This document shows positions 1 to 7,750 of a DNA stretch of 61,894 bases, in pieces. The position numbers and the translations under genes are program-made. Location of the stretch: the NCBI GenBank assembly GCA_031179305.1, contig JAPSHX010000006.1:100914-162807 (forward strand), written 5' to 3'. Position 1 is the stretch's first letter, and each line of letters opens with the position of its first letter. The notes under the pieces are model-generated. The model was not told the DNA's origin. It made no database searches and saw nothing but the letters and a program-made list of their open reading frames with translations. This stretch comes from Paenarthrobacter sp. (GTDB lineage Bacteria > Actinomycetota > Actinomycetes > Actinomycetales > Micrococcaceae).

Positions 1-197
1 TCAACGATCAACACAGCTTCATGAGCTACGAAGCGTCCACCACCACTGTCCGTCCCGGCGATGTCGTCCGGCTGGGCCTCTCCCACCCATGCACCGCATT
101 CGACAAGTGGACCGTCATTCCGGTGCTCGCGGACAGCGGATCAGCCGAAAGCCCAGGCAACCAGACCATCGTCGACCTCATCCATACCTTCTTCTAG
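1..197 (+). CDS. D-serine-deaminase-like PLP enzyme, C-terminal fragment
   Basis: Only the last 64 codons are present; the reading frame enters at base 3 and stops at TAG 195-197. The visible tail resembles the C-terminal metal-binding domain of the D-serine dehydratase-like / D-threonine aldolase fold III PLP family. It has a histidine in NDQHSF and the SHPCTAFDKW motif, whose His and Cys match the zinc ligands of that domain, and it ends in DLIHTFF. These enzymes deaminate or racemise D-amino acids in the cytoplasm. The next gene, a D-aminoacylase, starts 6 bases downstream, so the two probably share an operon in which acylated D-amino acids are deacylated and the free D-amino acid is then broken down. 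The catalytic lysine domain lies outside the window, so the exact substrate cannot be judged. Confidence 0.72.
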   Translation, partial: NDQHSFMSYEASTTTVRPGDVVRLGLSHPCTAFDKWTVIPVLADSGSAESPGNQTIVDLIHTFF

Positions 198-203
198 GAC
201 AGC

Positions 204-1862
204 ATGAAGACCATCATCAGCAATGCCACCTTGGTGGATGGAACAGGAACAGACCGGCGCCGTGCGGACGTCCTGCTGGACGGTGCGGTGATTGCCGCCG
301 TCGTCGACGCCGGAACGCTCGACGCCGGTTCCCTCACCGACAGCGGTGCGGACCGCGTCATCGATGCCAACGGCCTGGTCCTGAGCCCGGGTTTCATCGA
401 CATGCACGCACACTCGGACCTGCAGCTCCTGGTGAACAGGGACCACTACGCCAAGCTGAGCCAAGGTGTCACTACCGAACTGCTGGGCCAGGATGGCTTG
501 TCCTACGCGCCCGTGGACGAGGCCACGCTCGCAGGTGTCCGCGAGAAGATCGCCGGCTGGAACGATAATCCTGCCGACTTTGACTGGAACTGGCGGACCG
601 TGCGGGAGTACCTCGACCGGCTCGACGCGGAAGAAAATGGTGGCCGCATCGCTACCAACGCCGCCTACCTTGTTCCCCAAGGAACCGTCCGGGCCCTGGT
701 TATGGGCTTCGCCGAAGGTGACCCCACGCCGGAACAGCAGGGGCAGATGCAGGACATCATTCGCACGGCGATGGCGGAAGGTGCGGTGGGAATGTCCTCG
801 GGCCTTACCTACACGCCCGGCATGTATGCCCAGACCGAGGAACTGGCTGGGCTCTGCCGAACTGTGGGCGAGCTCGGCGGTTTTTACGCGCCGCACCATC
901 GCTCCTACGGCAAAGGCGCACTGGGTGCCTACGCCGAGATGATCGGGCTGAGCCGCGACACCGGCTGCGCACTCCACCTGTCCCACGCCACCATGAATTT
1001 CGCGGAAAACAAGGGCCGCGCAGGGGAACTCCTCGACCTGATCGACGAAGCCCTGGACCACGGCGTGGACATCACCCTCGACACCTACCCGTATCTTCCC
1101 GGTGCCACCACGCTGAGCGCGATCCTGCCGAGCTGGGCGTCCTCGGGCGGGACAGAGGCCACCCTCGCGCGCTTGGCCGATCCCAGTACCCGCGCACGCA
1201 TCCGGGAAGCGGTGGAGATCTACGGCTCCGACGGCTGCCACGGCGTGGTGGCCGAGTGGGACACCTTGGAAATCAGCGGCGTCCAGAACCCGGCGCTCGC
1301 CGGCTACGTCGGCCGGACCATCAGGGACATCGCTTCAGAGACCAGCCAAGAGCCGTTCGACGTCTTCGCGCAGATCCTCACGGAAGACCACCTCGGTACC
1401 GGCATCCTCCAGCACGTGGGCCACGAGGAAAATGTCCAAGCCATCATGAAGCACCGCACTCACACCGGCGGCAGCGACGGACTCCTGGTCGGCGCCAAGC
1501 CACACCCACGAGCCTGGGGCACGTTCCCGCGCTACCTCGGCCACTACTCGCGGGACCTCGGACTCTTGAGCCTCGAGGATATGGTCCATCACCTCACGGG
1601 CCGGCCCGCCGCACGGCTCAAGCTCCACAACAGGGGCCTGGTCCGCGAAGGGTTCGCAGCCGACGTCGTGCTTTTCGATCCGGAAACCGTCCGCGACGAA
1701 GCCACTTTCGAGAACCCACGCCAGGCCGCCAGCGGCATCCAGTACGTCTTCGTCAACGGCACGGCAGCGATCGACCGCGGTCAGCCCACCGGTGCCCGCG
1801 CCGGCCGTGCCCTTCGTCGCAGCAGCGGCGGCCTCACCAGAGAAGGACAGCATGACTCCTGA
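204..1862 (+). CDS. N-acyl-D-amino-acid deacylase (D-aminoacylase family amidohydrolase)
   Basis: A 552-residue amidohydrolase that should hydrolyse N-acyl-D-amino acids to the free D-amino acid and a carboxylate. It has the N-terminal beta-sandwich segment, the metal-binding HxH motif as DMHAHSD (His68 and His70), the ALHLSH histidine region, and the late catalytic aspartate in HTGGSDGLLVGAKPHPRAWG. The length fits the family. It starts 6 bases after the DSD-like stop and overlaps the next gene by 11 bases, so translation is probably coupled. One oddity: the family usually has an Asn-Cys-Gly motif whose cysteine bridges the metals, but here the equivalent place (residues 95-98) reads GQDG, with Asp97 where Cys is expected. 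It may therefore be a related D-amino-acid amidase or deacetylase rather than a classical D-aminoacylase. Confidence 0.85.
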   Translation: MKTIISNATLVDGTGTDRRRADVLLDGAVIAAVVDAGTLDAGSLTDSGADRVIDANGLVLSPGFIDMHAHSDLQLLVNRDHYAKLSQGVTTELLGQDGLSYAPVDEATLAGVREKIAGWNDNPADFDWNWRTVREYLDRLDAEENGGRIATNAAYLVPQGTVRALVMGFAEGDPTPEQQGQMQDIIRTAMAEGAVGMSSGLTYTPGMYAQTEELAGLCRTVGELGGFYAPHHRSYGKGALGAYAEMIGLSRDTGCALHLSHATMNFAENKGRAGELLDLIDEALDHGVDITLDTYPYLPGATTLSAILPSWASSGGTEATLARLADPSTRARIREAVEIYGSDGCHGVVAEWDTLEISGVQNPALAGYVGRTIRDIASETSQEPFDVFAQILTEDHLGTGILQHVGHEENVQAIMKHRTHTGGSDGLLVGAKPHPRAWGTFPRYLGHYSRDLGLLSLEDMVHHLTGRPAARLKLHNRGLVREGFAADVVLFDPETVRDEATFENPRQAASGIQYVFVNGTAAIDRGQPTGARAGRALRRSSGGLTREGQHDS

Positions 1863-2487
1863 ACAATTCCTCCAGCAGCTCGAAGCCGACCGCACCTTGG
1901 CTGTGGTTCGCGCCCCGTCCATCACGGACGCCGCGGATCTTTGCCGGGCACTGTCCGACGGCGGCATCCGCAGCGTCGAACTGACATTCACCACCCCGGA
2001 TGTGCTCAAGCACGTGCAGCGCGCAGCGGAGACCGCGGCGGAGCATGGTGCCGTCGTCGGAATCGGCACCGTGCTGACTGCTGACCAAGCCCGTGCAGCG
2101 ATCGACGCCGGCGCGCAGTTCCTGGTGACGCCCGGCCTCCGCCCCGAGGTGGCGGCCGTTGCAGTCGCCGCCGGGATCCCGTTCAGCCTCGGTGCCATGA
2201 CCCCCACGGAGGTGGCACAGGCCTTGGAACTGGGCTCGGCTGCCGTCAAGATCTTTCCCGCCCGCCAGCTCGGCCCGGCGTATTTGAAGGACCTGCAGGG
2301 CCCGTACCCGGGCATCCGCTTGCTGCCTTCGGGAGGCATCGACGCCTCGAACGCCAAGAGCTACCTCGACGCCGGTGCTGCCGCAGTCTGCTGCGGCACC
2401 AGCGTGGTCCCGCCCGCAGCCGTTGCTGCAGGTGACTGGGCAGACATCGCGGCACGTGCCGCAGCCTTCACCGGCACCCTCAAGTAG
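1852..2487 (+). CDS. KDPG / 4-hydroxy-2-oxoglutarate aldolase (Eda family)
   Basis: A 211-residue class I aldolase that would cleave 2-keto-3-deoxy-6-phosphogluconate, or a related keto acid such as 4-hydroxy-2-oxoglutarate, to pyruvate plus an aldehyde. The Schiff-base lysine sits in AAVKIFPA, the general acid/base glutamate in VELTFTTPD, and the phosphate-binding end in LLPSGGI. I chose ATG 1852 because AGAAGGA lies just before it; an in-frame start upstream would extend it into the D-aminoacylase with no conserved sequence. It overlaps the preceding gene by 11 bases. Eda-type aldolases beside D-amino-acid deaminases and GntP permeases suggest that a 2-keto acid made by deamination is cleaved here. 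This is inferred from context only. Confidence 0.88.
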   Translation: MTPEQFLQQLEADRTLAVVRAPSITDAADLCRALSDGGIRSVELTFTTPDVLKHVQRAAETAAEHGAVVGIGTVLTADQARAAIDAGAQFLVTPGLRPEVAAVAVAAGIPFSLGAMTPTEVAQALELGSAAVKIFPARQLGPAYLKDLQGPYPGIRLLPSGGIDASNAKSYLDAGAAAVCCGTSVVPPAAVAAGDWADIAARAAAFTGTLK

Positions 2488-2509
2488 GACTTACCCAGAA
2501 AGACTCGTC

Positions 2510-3901
2510 ATGACTGAATTCCTTGAATGGCTGCGGCACGACACCGCCGGCCTGCTCCTCCTGGCAGGTGCCGGCATCGCCCTCCTGCTGTTCCTGATCA
2601 TCAAGGTCAAGCTCGAACCGTTCATCGCCTTGGTGGGAACCGGCGTGATCGTGGCTCTGGTGGGCGGGATTTCCGTGGAGGCCCTGGTCGGTTCGGCCAC
2701 CAAAAGCAGCGACGCCCTCATTGAGAAGGGCTTCGCCGGCATCCTTGGCCACATCACGGTGATCATCGGCCTCGGTACCGTTCTCGGTGCCATTCTTGAG
2801 CGCTCCGGCGGTGCTGAGGTGCTGCTCGGAAGACTGGTGAAGATCTTCGGTGAAAAGGGCACCCCGCTGGCCATGGGTATCACCGGCTTCGTGCTGGGTA
2901 TCCCCGTATTCTTCGACATCGGCATTTTTGTCTTGGCACCGCTGGTTTACGTTGCCGCAATCCGTGGCGGCAAGTCGCTGGCTCTATACGCGCTGCCGTT
3001 GTTGGCAGGCCTCTCAGTGACGCATGCGTTCCTTCCACCGCATCCCGGCCCCGTTGCTGCGGCCGGACTGTTCGGCGTGGACCTCGGCTGGATCATCCTC
3101 ATGGGCCTCATCTGCGGTATTCCTGCATGGTTCGCTTCGGGCATCCTGTGGGGCACCTGGATCGGCAAGCGCGTCATGATTTCCGTCCCGGAGGACCGGA
3201 TCGTCCCCGAGGCTGAAGAAGCCAAGGGCCACGAACCGTCCATCGGGCTGGTCCTGCTGGCCATTGGCTTGCCCATGATCCTCATCCTCGGCGGCACCTT
3301 CGGCAACATCTTCGCTCCCGCAGGCACGTTCCGCGATGTCCTCCAGTTCTTCGGCAACCCTGCTATCGCGCTGACCGTCGCTGTGCTCCTGGCTATGTGG
3401 CTCCTGGGAATCCGCCGCGGCATGACGTCCGCCGAACTCAGCGAAATCACGGGTTCCTCATTGCGTCCCGTGGGCATGATCCTGCTGGTTGTTGGTGCGG
3501 GTGCCTTCTTCGGTGCCGTCCTTTCCGCCACCGGAGTTGGCAAGGCCGTGGCGGATACGTTGTCCCAGGCCGGGCTTCCCATCATCCTGTCCGCATTCGT
3601 GATCAGCGCAGGCATGCGCATCGCCCAGGGCTCAGCCACCGTTGCGATTGTTACCACCGGCGGCATCCTGGCTCCAAGCCTTGCCTCGGGATACTCGCAA
3701 CCGCAACTCGCGTTGATCGTGGTGGCCATCTCCTCGGGTTCCATCATCGCGAGCCACGTGAACGACGGCGGATTCTGGATCATCTCCAAGTACTTCAACA
3801 TGTCAGTCAAGGACACCCTGAAGACGTGGACCGTGCTGGAAACAGTGCTCTCCATAGTGGGCTTCGGTATGGCGGCGCTGCTGTACACGTTCGTGAGGTG
3901 A
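2510..3901 (+). CDS. GntP-family gluconate/sugar-acid:H+ symporter
   Basis: A 463-residue inner-membrane permease with 12 or more hydrophobic segments. It matches the GntP family: the N-terminal LIIKVKLEPFIALVGTG region, the GIPVFFDIGIFVLAPLVY segment, the THAFLPPHPGPVAAA loop typical of gluconate permeases, and ISSGSIIASHVNDGGFW near the end. ATG 2510 is chosen over longer in-frame options because the extension reads through the aldolase end with no homology. It follows the aldolase by 22 bases and is the last gene of the operon before the terminator at 4022. GntP members carry gluconate, other sugar acids or D-serine (DsdX), so with a DSD-like enzyme and D-aminoacylase upstream a D-amino acid or derived keto acid is as plausible as gluconate. 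Confidence 0.9.
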   Translation: MTEFLEWLRHDTAGLLLLAGAGIALLLFLIIKVKLEPFIALVGTGVIVALVGGISVEALVGSATKSSDALIEKGFAGILGHITVIIGLGTVLGAILERSGGAEVLLGRLVKIFGEKGTPLAMGITGFVLGIPVFFDIGIFVLAPLVYVAAIRGGKSLALYALPLLAGLSVTHAFLPPHPGPVAAAGLFGVDLGWIILMGLICGIPAWFASGILWGTWIGKRVMISVPEDRIVPEAEEAKGHEPSIGLVLLAIGLPMILILGGTFGNIFAPAGTFRDVLQFFGNPAIALTVAVLLAMWLLGIRRGMTSAELSEITGSSLRPVGMILLVVGAGAFFGAVLSATGVGKAVADTLSQAGLPIILSAFVISAGMRIAQGSATVAIVTTGGILAPSLASGYSQPQLALIVVAISSGSIIASHVNDGGFWIISKYFNMSVKDTLKTWTVLETVLSIVGFGMAALLYTFVR

Positions 3902-4021
3902 GCTTCCGGCGCCCTACCCAGGTGGGCTGGCGCCAGGTGGGCTGGCGGCAACCAAGCCAAGTGGCGGCGTCGTGCGTTTCCCTCCGCGAGCCTGTACGGT
4001 CACCACCCACATTGAAATGAC

Positions 4022-4067
4022 AACGGCCTCGACACGCCTAAGAAAAGGGTGTGTCGGGGCCGTTTTT
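4022..4067 (+). terminator. Rho-independent terminator after the gntP operon
   Basis: A long stem joins AACGGCC (4022-4028) with GGCCGTT (4058-4064), continuing through CGACACGCC (4030-4038) against GGTGTGTCG (4048-4056) with one wobble pair. The loop is A-rich and a run of five T ends at 4067. It lies 120 bases after the permease stop, so it should end the transcript of the D-aminoacylase/aldolase/permease operon. Confidence 0.85.
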
Positions 4068-4134
4068 GCGTCAAAGAAGGTGGTGGCGGCACGCGGTGCA
4101 ACCCTCGATTGAAGGGTGCAAACCGTCGCTTAAA

Positions 4135-4187
4135 CAAAGAGCTCCGGAGTGCGTTATTGGGGGATACGCACTCCGGAGCGGTCTTTG
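4135..4187. terminator. Long perfect hairpin, probable bidirectional terminator
   Basis: GCTCCGGAGTGCG (4141-4153) is repeated inverted at 4167-4179 around a 13-base spacer. The outer bases CAAAGA (4135-4140) and TCTTTG (4182-4187) also pair, leaving a GG bulge. It stands between the rightward gntP operon and the leftward universal stress gene, where a terminator for the stress gene is expected. The rest of the gap 3902-4270 holds only the upstream terminator, a short GGTGGGCTGGCGCCA-type direct repeat near 3920-3950 and the 10-base palindrome AGTAATTACT near 4210. No gene is seen. Confidence 0.6.
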
Positions 4188-4270
4188 AGCAGGGGCTCTC
4201 GCCGTCCTGCAGTAATTACTCTACGTGCCGTGCGACGCCTTCGCCACCACCTCGAATAAGTACTTTCGCT

Positions 4271-4777
4271 TTAGTTTTTATGGGCAGCTAGGTGGCTCTT
4301 CTTTTGGGGCACAATCAGCACCGGACGCCGTTGGTGATGACTCAGCCAGGCTGCTACCGAGCCGTTCAGGGCTTCGGAAATCCTGTGCCCCAGCCCAGGC
4401 TCGGGGGTCCCTACGATGATCATTGAAGCGTCAATGTCCGAGGCCAAACGGCCCAGTGCGCGGGCAGGATCCCCGGCGAGCAAGCGCAACGTCCAATCCG
4501 CCGTGCCACCGCCCATGGCCTCCGCGATGGTCTTGCCAAGATCACCACGGACTGCCGCGATGTCCTCGTCATCCTTTTCGGGATGCAGCGACATCCGGTG
4601 TGTCTCGCGCGAGGGGTCCCACTCCACCAGGTAGCTGGCCTCATCCACATACGCACAAACCAGCGGCACGCCCAATTGTTCGGCGAGAGTCCTGGCAGTC
4701 TGGAGGACTTCCACATGCTGATCCGGCAGCACTCCGACCACCAAGGGAATCCGTCCGCTGAAATCTTCCGCAGCCAT
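4271..4777 (-). CDS. Universal stress protein (UspA family)
   Basis: A 168-residue single-domain universal stress protein. The N-terminal strand PLVVGVLPDQ and the C-terminal ATP-binding pattern G-x2-G-x9-G-S are visible: GTPEPGLGHRISEALNGS, followed by the last strand RPVLIVP. Such proteins bind ATP in the cytoplasm and accumulate under starvation or other stress; the molecular role is usually unknown. It is transcribed alone, convergent with the gntP operon across two hairpins. The start ATG (4777) has only a weak purine stretch before it, so a slightly different start is possible. Family assignment is firm, function general. Confidence 0.85.
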   Translation of the reverse strand: MAAEDFSGRIPLVVGVLPDQHVEVLQTARTLAEQLGVPLVCAYVDEASYLVEWDPSRETHRMSLHPEKDDEDIAAVRGDLGKTIAEAMGGGTADWTLRLLAGDPARALGRLASDIDASMIIVGTPEPGLGHRISEALNGSVAAWLSHHQRRPVLIVPQKKSHLAAHKN

Positions 4778-4904
4778 ACCTTATTGTTGCGCTGCAGCGC
4801 GTACTTGAACAGCTACTTGTGCTCACTCGAACCCTTGTAGACGTTCCTGACGCGGCCTACGGTTAATCCGGGCTCACGGCTCATCCGAAGGAAGGCGGTC
4901 CGCG

Positions 4905-5105
4905 ATGGAAATCTACATGTGGTGGCTCGATCTGCACTTGGACAGCAAGGAATGGCTGCGCGAAAACCTGCGCGCAGAAGAGCTGCCGTTACAGGTGATG
5001 CAGCACATTGCCGAGGCCGGCGGGCCTCATCCGGACAAGGTCAGTGGTGTGCTGACTACGGCGGACTGGGACTTCATCGAGACTCAGTCGGAGTTCGTGG
5101 ACTGA
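4905..5105 (+). CDS. Small hypothetical protein, 66 aa
   Basis: A short acidic protein beginning MEIYMWWLDLHLDSKEW, with a good ribosome-binding site (GAAGGAAGG) ahead of ATG 4905. Tryptophans at both ends and amphipathic stretches suggest a small folded cytoplasmic protein; there is no signal peptide or membrane segment. I do not recognise a family. It stands alone between the universal stress gene and a convergent membrane-protein gene. The ribosome-binding site and normal composition make it more likely real than not. Confidence 0.55.
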   Translation: MEIYMWWLDLHLDSKEWLRENLRAEELPLQVMQHIAEAGGPHPDKVSGVLTTADWDFIETQSEFVD

Positions 5106-5164
5106 CAGAGTTCGTGGAGTTACGGGGCCTTTCCTCATCGGGATGGCGGTTCCCCGTGAACCAA

Positions 5165-5509
5165 CTAGGCGCAGCTGGCGGCTGGCCGGGTGGCCGTGAC
5201 AATAACCTGGGCGGCAGTGTCCGGACCCAGCGACGGGCTCTCCTGATACTGGGCAACCGTCTGAGCTGGCTTCTGCTTGGCCCTCATCCGGAGAAGCGCT
5301 ATGGCTGAGATCAGGAACCACGCCACGTTCGTCACCACGGAGGGCCACGCTCCATGTAGTGTGCCGTTGACGATAAAGGCGCACGAACCAAAGAGATTTA
5401 CGGTCTGGAAGGTGCTGCCCGCCTGTAGCCAGCCCATGGACACCGCCATATAGCCGCCGAGCATCGCCACTGCGCCGGCCCAACCGGCAATTTCGAACAG
5501 CAGTTCCAT
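5165..5509 (-). CDS. CBU_0592-like small membrane protein
   Basis: A 114-residue protein with three hydrophobic segments (about residues 4-25, 35-55 and 57-75) and a polar C-terminal tail. The start MELLFEIAGWAGAVAMLGGY and the middle motif FQTVNLFGSCAFIVNGTLHGAWPS resemble the small CBU_0592-type inner-membrane family, whose function is unknown. An AGGA-type site (AAAGGACT) precedes ATG 5509. It is divergent from the LysR gene at 5691, a layout in which LysR regulators often control the neighbour, so this may be its target. Confidence 0.7.
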   Translation of the reverse strand: MELLFEIAGWAGAVAMLGGYMAVSMGWLQAGSTFQTVNLFGSCAFIVNGTLHGAWPSVVTNVAWFLISAIALLRMRAKQKPAQTVAQYQESPSLGPDTAAQVIVTATRPAASCA

Positions 5510-5651
5510 GGGAGTCCTTTCAGGATTTGGGCATCCGAATGAAGCCGACGGGCGGCGTTCGATTCGGGATGCGGGCTTGATTCGGTAGTCGGCATTGGGC
5601 GACTGAATCGTGCTTTTGAGTCAATATTGAGTGAGGAAGTCATTTAGTTCA

Positions 5652-5659
5652 ATTGCAAT
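5652..5659. promoter_or_regulatory. Candidate LysR-type site (ATTGCAAT)
   Basis: The perfect palindrome ATTGCAAT lies 32 bases before the LysR start in the region shared with the divergent membrane-protein gene. LysR regulators commonly bind short interrupted palindromes (T-N11-A) in such gaps. This is suggested by position and symmetry only; an 8-base palindrome can occur by chance. Confidence 0.3.
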
Positions 5660-5690
5660 ATTCTGAAGCCGGTGTTTAGGAGTACTTAAC

Positions 5691-6614
5691 ATGGAGATGG
5701 ATCCGCGTCGGCTGCTTGTGCTCCTTGCCGTCGCGCGCACTGGAGGCGTCCTTGCGGCAGCTGATGAATTGCGGATTACGGCGTCCGCAGTGTCGCAACA
5801 GCTGAGCAAACTCGAGAACGAGGCAGGGCAGGCGCTACTCCTCCGCACCCCCAAAGGTTCAGTGCTCACACCTGCAGGCTTGGCCATGGCGGAGGCAGGG
5901 GAAGAAATAGAACGGGCGCTCAACGTGGCCCGGGCCCGGATGCAAAGTGAGGTCAACATCGCGGGAGTGGTGCGGGTTGGCGGATTCACCAGCTTCATGC
6001 GCACCGTTGTAATCCCGCGACTTCCCGAATGGCGCAGCCAATACCCCCAGTTGCAGATCCAGATCGTCGAGGACGGCTTTCCAGCCCTGATGCGGTTGCT
6101 CCGGCAGCGTCAGCTAGATGCTGTGGTGATCGAACAGGATTCGACGGCGGCAGAGCAGCGTCCGATGGCGGCCGGAATGGTCCAGGAACCCCTGCTCGAC
6201 GAGCCATGGAAGCTTGTGGTTCCCGCAGGAACCTTGCTGGGAACGGACAACATTGACCTGAGCCGCTTGCACTTGCCATGGCTGGGAGTCGAGCCATCAG
6301 CGGCCAACACTGCAGTACTTGGGCGCCTCCGTCACTCGACGGGGGCACGGATTGAGACTGTTCATCAGTATCACGACACACTCACCGCGCTGGCACTCGT
6401 CGCTGCTGGTGAGGGGGTTGCGATTGTGCCCACCCTGGCGCTGACGGGCGTCGTCCATGACCAGGTGGACATCCTGGATGTTCCTGGCTTGGGAACCCGG
6501 CACATCGCCTTGCGGAGGTTCGACCGGAGAAAGGCCGCTAGCCTGCCCTTGGACACGGTGGCCCGCCTGCTTCGGGAGTCTGCGGCTGCCTTCGACACCC
6601 GCTCGGGTGCCTGA
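5691..6614 (+). CDS. LysR-family transcriptional regulator
   Basis: A 307-residue LysR regulator. The N-terminal winged helix-turn-helix is clear: LAAADELRITASAVSQQLSKLENEAG, then LLLRTPKGSVLTPAG. The C-terminal two-lobe effector-binding domain runs from about residue 90 (VVRVGGFTSFMRTVVIPRLPEW). The effector is unknown. ATG 5691 follows TTTAGGAGT; a second ATG at 5697 would also serve. It is divergent from the small membrane-protein gene and convergent with the PEP-mutase-like gene. A bidirectional hairpin (6615-6642) ends it. Confidence 0.9.
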   Translation: MEMDPRRLLVLLAVARTGGVLAAADELRITASAVSQQLSKLENEAGQALLLRTPKGSVLTPAGLAMAEAGEEIERALNVARARMQSEVNIAGVVRVGGFTSFMRTVVIPRLPEWRSQYPQLQIQIVEDGFPALMRLLRQRQLDAVVIEQDSTAAEQRPMAAGMVQEPLLDEPWKLVVPAGTLLGTDNIDLSRLHLPWLGVEPSAANTAVLGRLRHSTGARIETVHQYHDTLTALALVAAGEGVAIVPTLALTGVVHDQVDILDVPGLGTRHIALRRFDRRKAASLPLDTVARLLRESAAAFDTRSGA

Positions 6615-6642
6615 CCTGTCCCGCCTTGAAAGGCAGGACAGG
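6615..6642. terminator. Hairpin between convergent genes
   Basis: CCTGTCC (6615-6621) pairs with GGACAGG (6636-6642), and GCCTT (6623-6627) with AAGGC (6630-6634) around a two-base loop, with one mismatch. It starts at the LysR stop and faces the end of the convergent gene at 6682, so it can end both transcripts. There is no clear T-run. Confidence 0.55.
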
Positions 6643-6681
6643 CAGGACCGGTCAGGCAGACGGCACCCAGACAGTCGTCAA

Positions 6682-7461
6682 CTAGTTCAGCGCAGGTGTA
6701 TCAGTAGGGACCACGCCGGAGCCGTAAAGGTCAGTGGCCAGATCCCGAAGGGCACGCAACGCGACCCGTTGGGTGAAGGGACCATAGGACACGCGGGCAA
6801 CACCAAGTTCCTGAAGCTCAGCTGCCGGAAGGGCGCCGGGCGCGCCGATCACGGAGAGCTTCCCGTGGCCGAGGCCTTCAACCAGAGGCTCGATGACCTC
6901 ACGGGTCATGGCACCGGGCACGAAGACCAGCGAAGCACCGGCGTCAAGGAAGGCGCGTCCCCTGGTGATGGCGTCCTCAATGCTGTCCTTAATGGGACGG
7001 TCCCCGCCCCGGGCAATCGCGTCTGTGCGTGCATTCAGCTGGAATTCGACGCCTTCGTCCGCGGCGGCAGAAATGATGGCCTGCACACGGGCAACAGCTT
7101 CGTCGAAGGGCCGCAAACGGTCTTCAACATTCGCCCCAACGACGCCGATCCCAATCGCCCGGCGGATGGTCTCGGCAGGGTTCTCGTAGCCATCGTCCAA
7201 GTCGGCAGTGACCGGGAGGTCCACGGCGTCGACGATTCGCTTGACACCATCCAGCGCGACGTCCAACGGCATCGTTCCGTCGGCATAGCCAAAGGCCGCA
7301 GCAATGGAATGCCCTGCTGTGGCGATGGCCTTGGTTTCAGGAAGTTCTGCAACAGTGCGGGCACTGACGGCGTCCCACACATTAACCACGCTCAGGATTT
7401 CCGGTGCCTCGTGCAGGGCTTTCAGCTGTTGTGCACGTACGTTGGTGTTTGCTTCAGTCAT
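6682..7461 (-). CDS. Isocitrate lyase / PEP mutase family protein
   Basis: A 259-residue TIM-barrel enzyme of the isocitrate lyase/phosphoenolpyruvate mutase superfamily. Visible features are NVWDAVSAR near the start, ATAGHSIAAAFGYADG, the metal-binding PVTADLDDGYE, and VGANVEDRLRPFDEA. The KKCGH-type catalytic cysteine motif of true isocitrate and methylisocitrate lyases is absent, so a role as one of those lyases is unlikely. Carboxyphosphonoenolpyruvate mutase-like, phosphonopyruvate hydrolase or oxaloacetate-type C-C cleaving activities remain possible. No phosphonate genes lie nearby. It is monocistronic and convergent with the LysR gene. Confidence 0.8.
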   Translation of the reverse strand: MTEANTNVRAQQLKALHEAPEILSVVNVWDAVSARTVAELPETKAIATAGHSIAAAFGYADGTMPLDVALDGVKRIVDAVDLPVTADLDDGYENPAETIRRAIGIGVVGANVEDRLRPFDEAVARVQAIISAAADEGVEFQLNARTDAIARGGDRPIKDSIEDAITRGRAFLDAGASLVFVPGAMTREVIEPLVEGLGHGKLSVIGAPGALPAAELQELGVARVSYGPFTQRVALRALRDLATDLYGSGVVPTDTPALN

Positions 7462-7750
7462 CGTTGATCTCCATCATCGTTGTTCTCAGTCATCCACGGG
7501 TGGGAACTCTCACTTGCCACCCACAGCCTAGGCATAACGTCACACAACGCGATACCAAGCGCTTGCGGACACGGAACGCCCTACCCTCACTCGTGACTTT
7601 CTCCAAGCTCCGCACGGCCACCGCGGGTGTTGTTGAGGATCTCGTTGCAGCCTTCGAGTCCCTGTAAGTCTGCAAAACGGGCCATAAGAACAGGCTACGG
7701 GTGAGGCCCGACACTATGCGCCGTATGTCCATGACTACGGCCCGGTGAAA

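Noticed and set aside
4049..4291. 80-codon frame in the gntP-stress gene gap
   Set aside because: It spans a terminator and a hairpin and has composition unlike real proteins of this genome.
5159..5190. Similarity of CCAACTAGGCGCAGCTGG to the 66-bp repeat ends
   Set aside because: Only the first 15 or so bases resemble it, inside a coding region, with no matching second arm.
7592..7667. 25-codon GTG frame in the gap between the PEP-mutase-like gene and the diguanylate cyclase
   Set aside because: It looks like a plausible peptide end (TFSKLRTATAGVVEDL) but has no ribosome-binding site and is too short to support; the gap shows nothing else.
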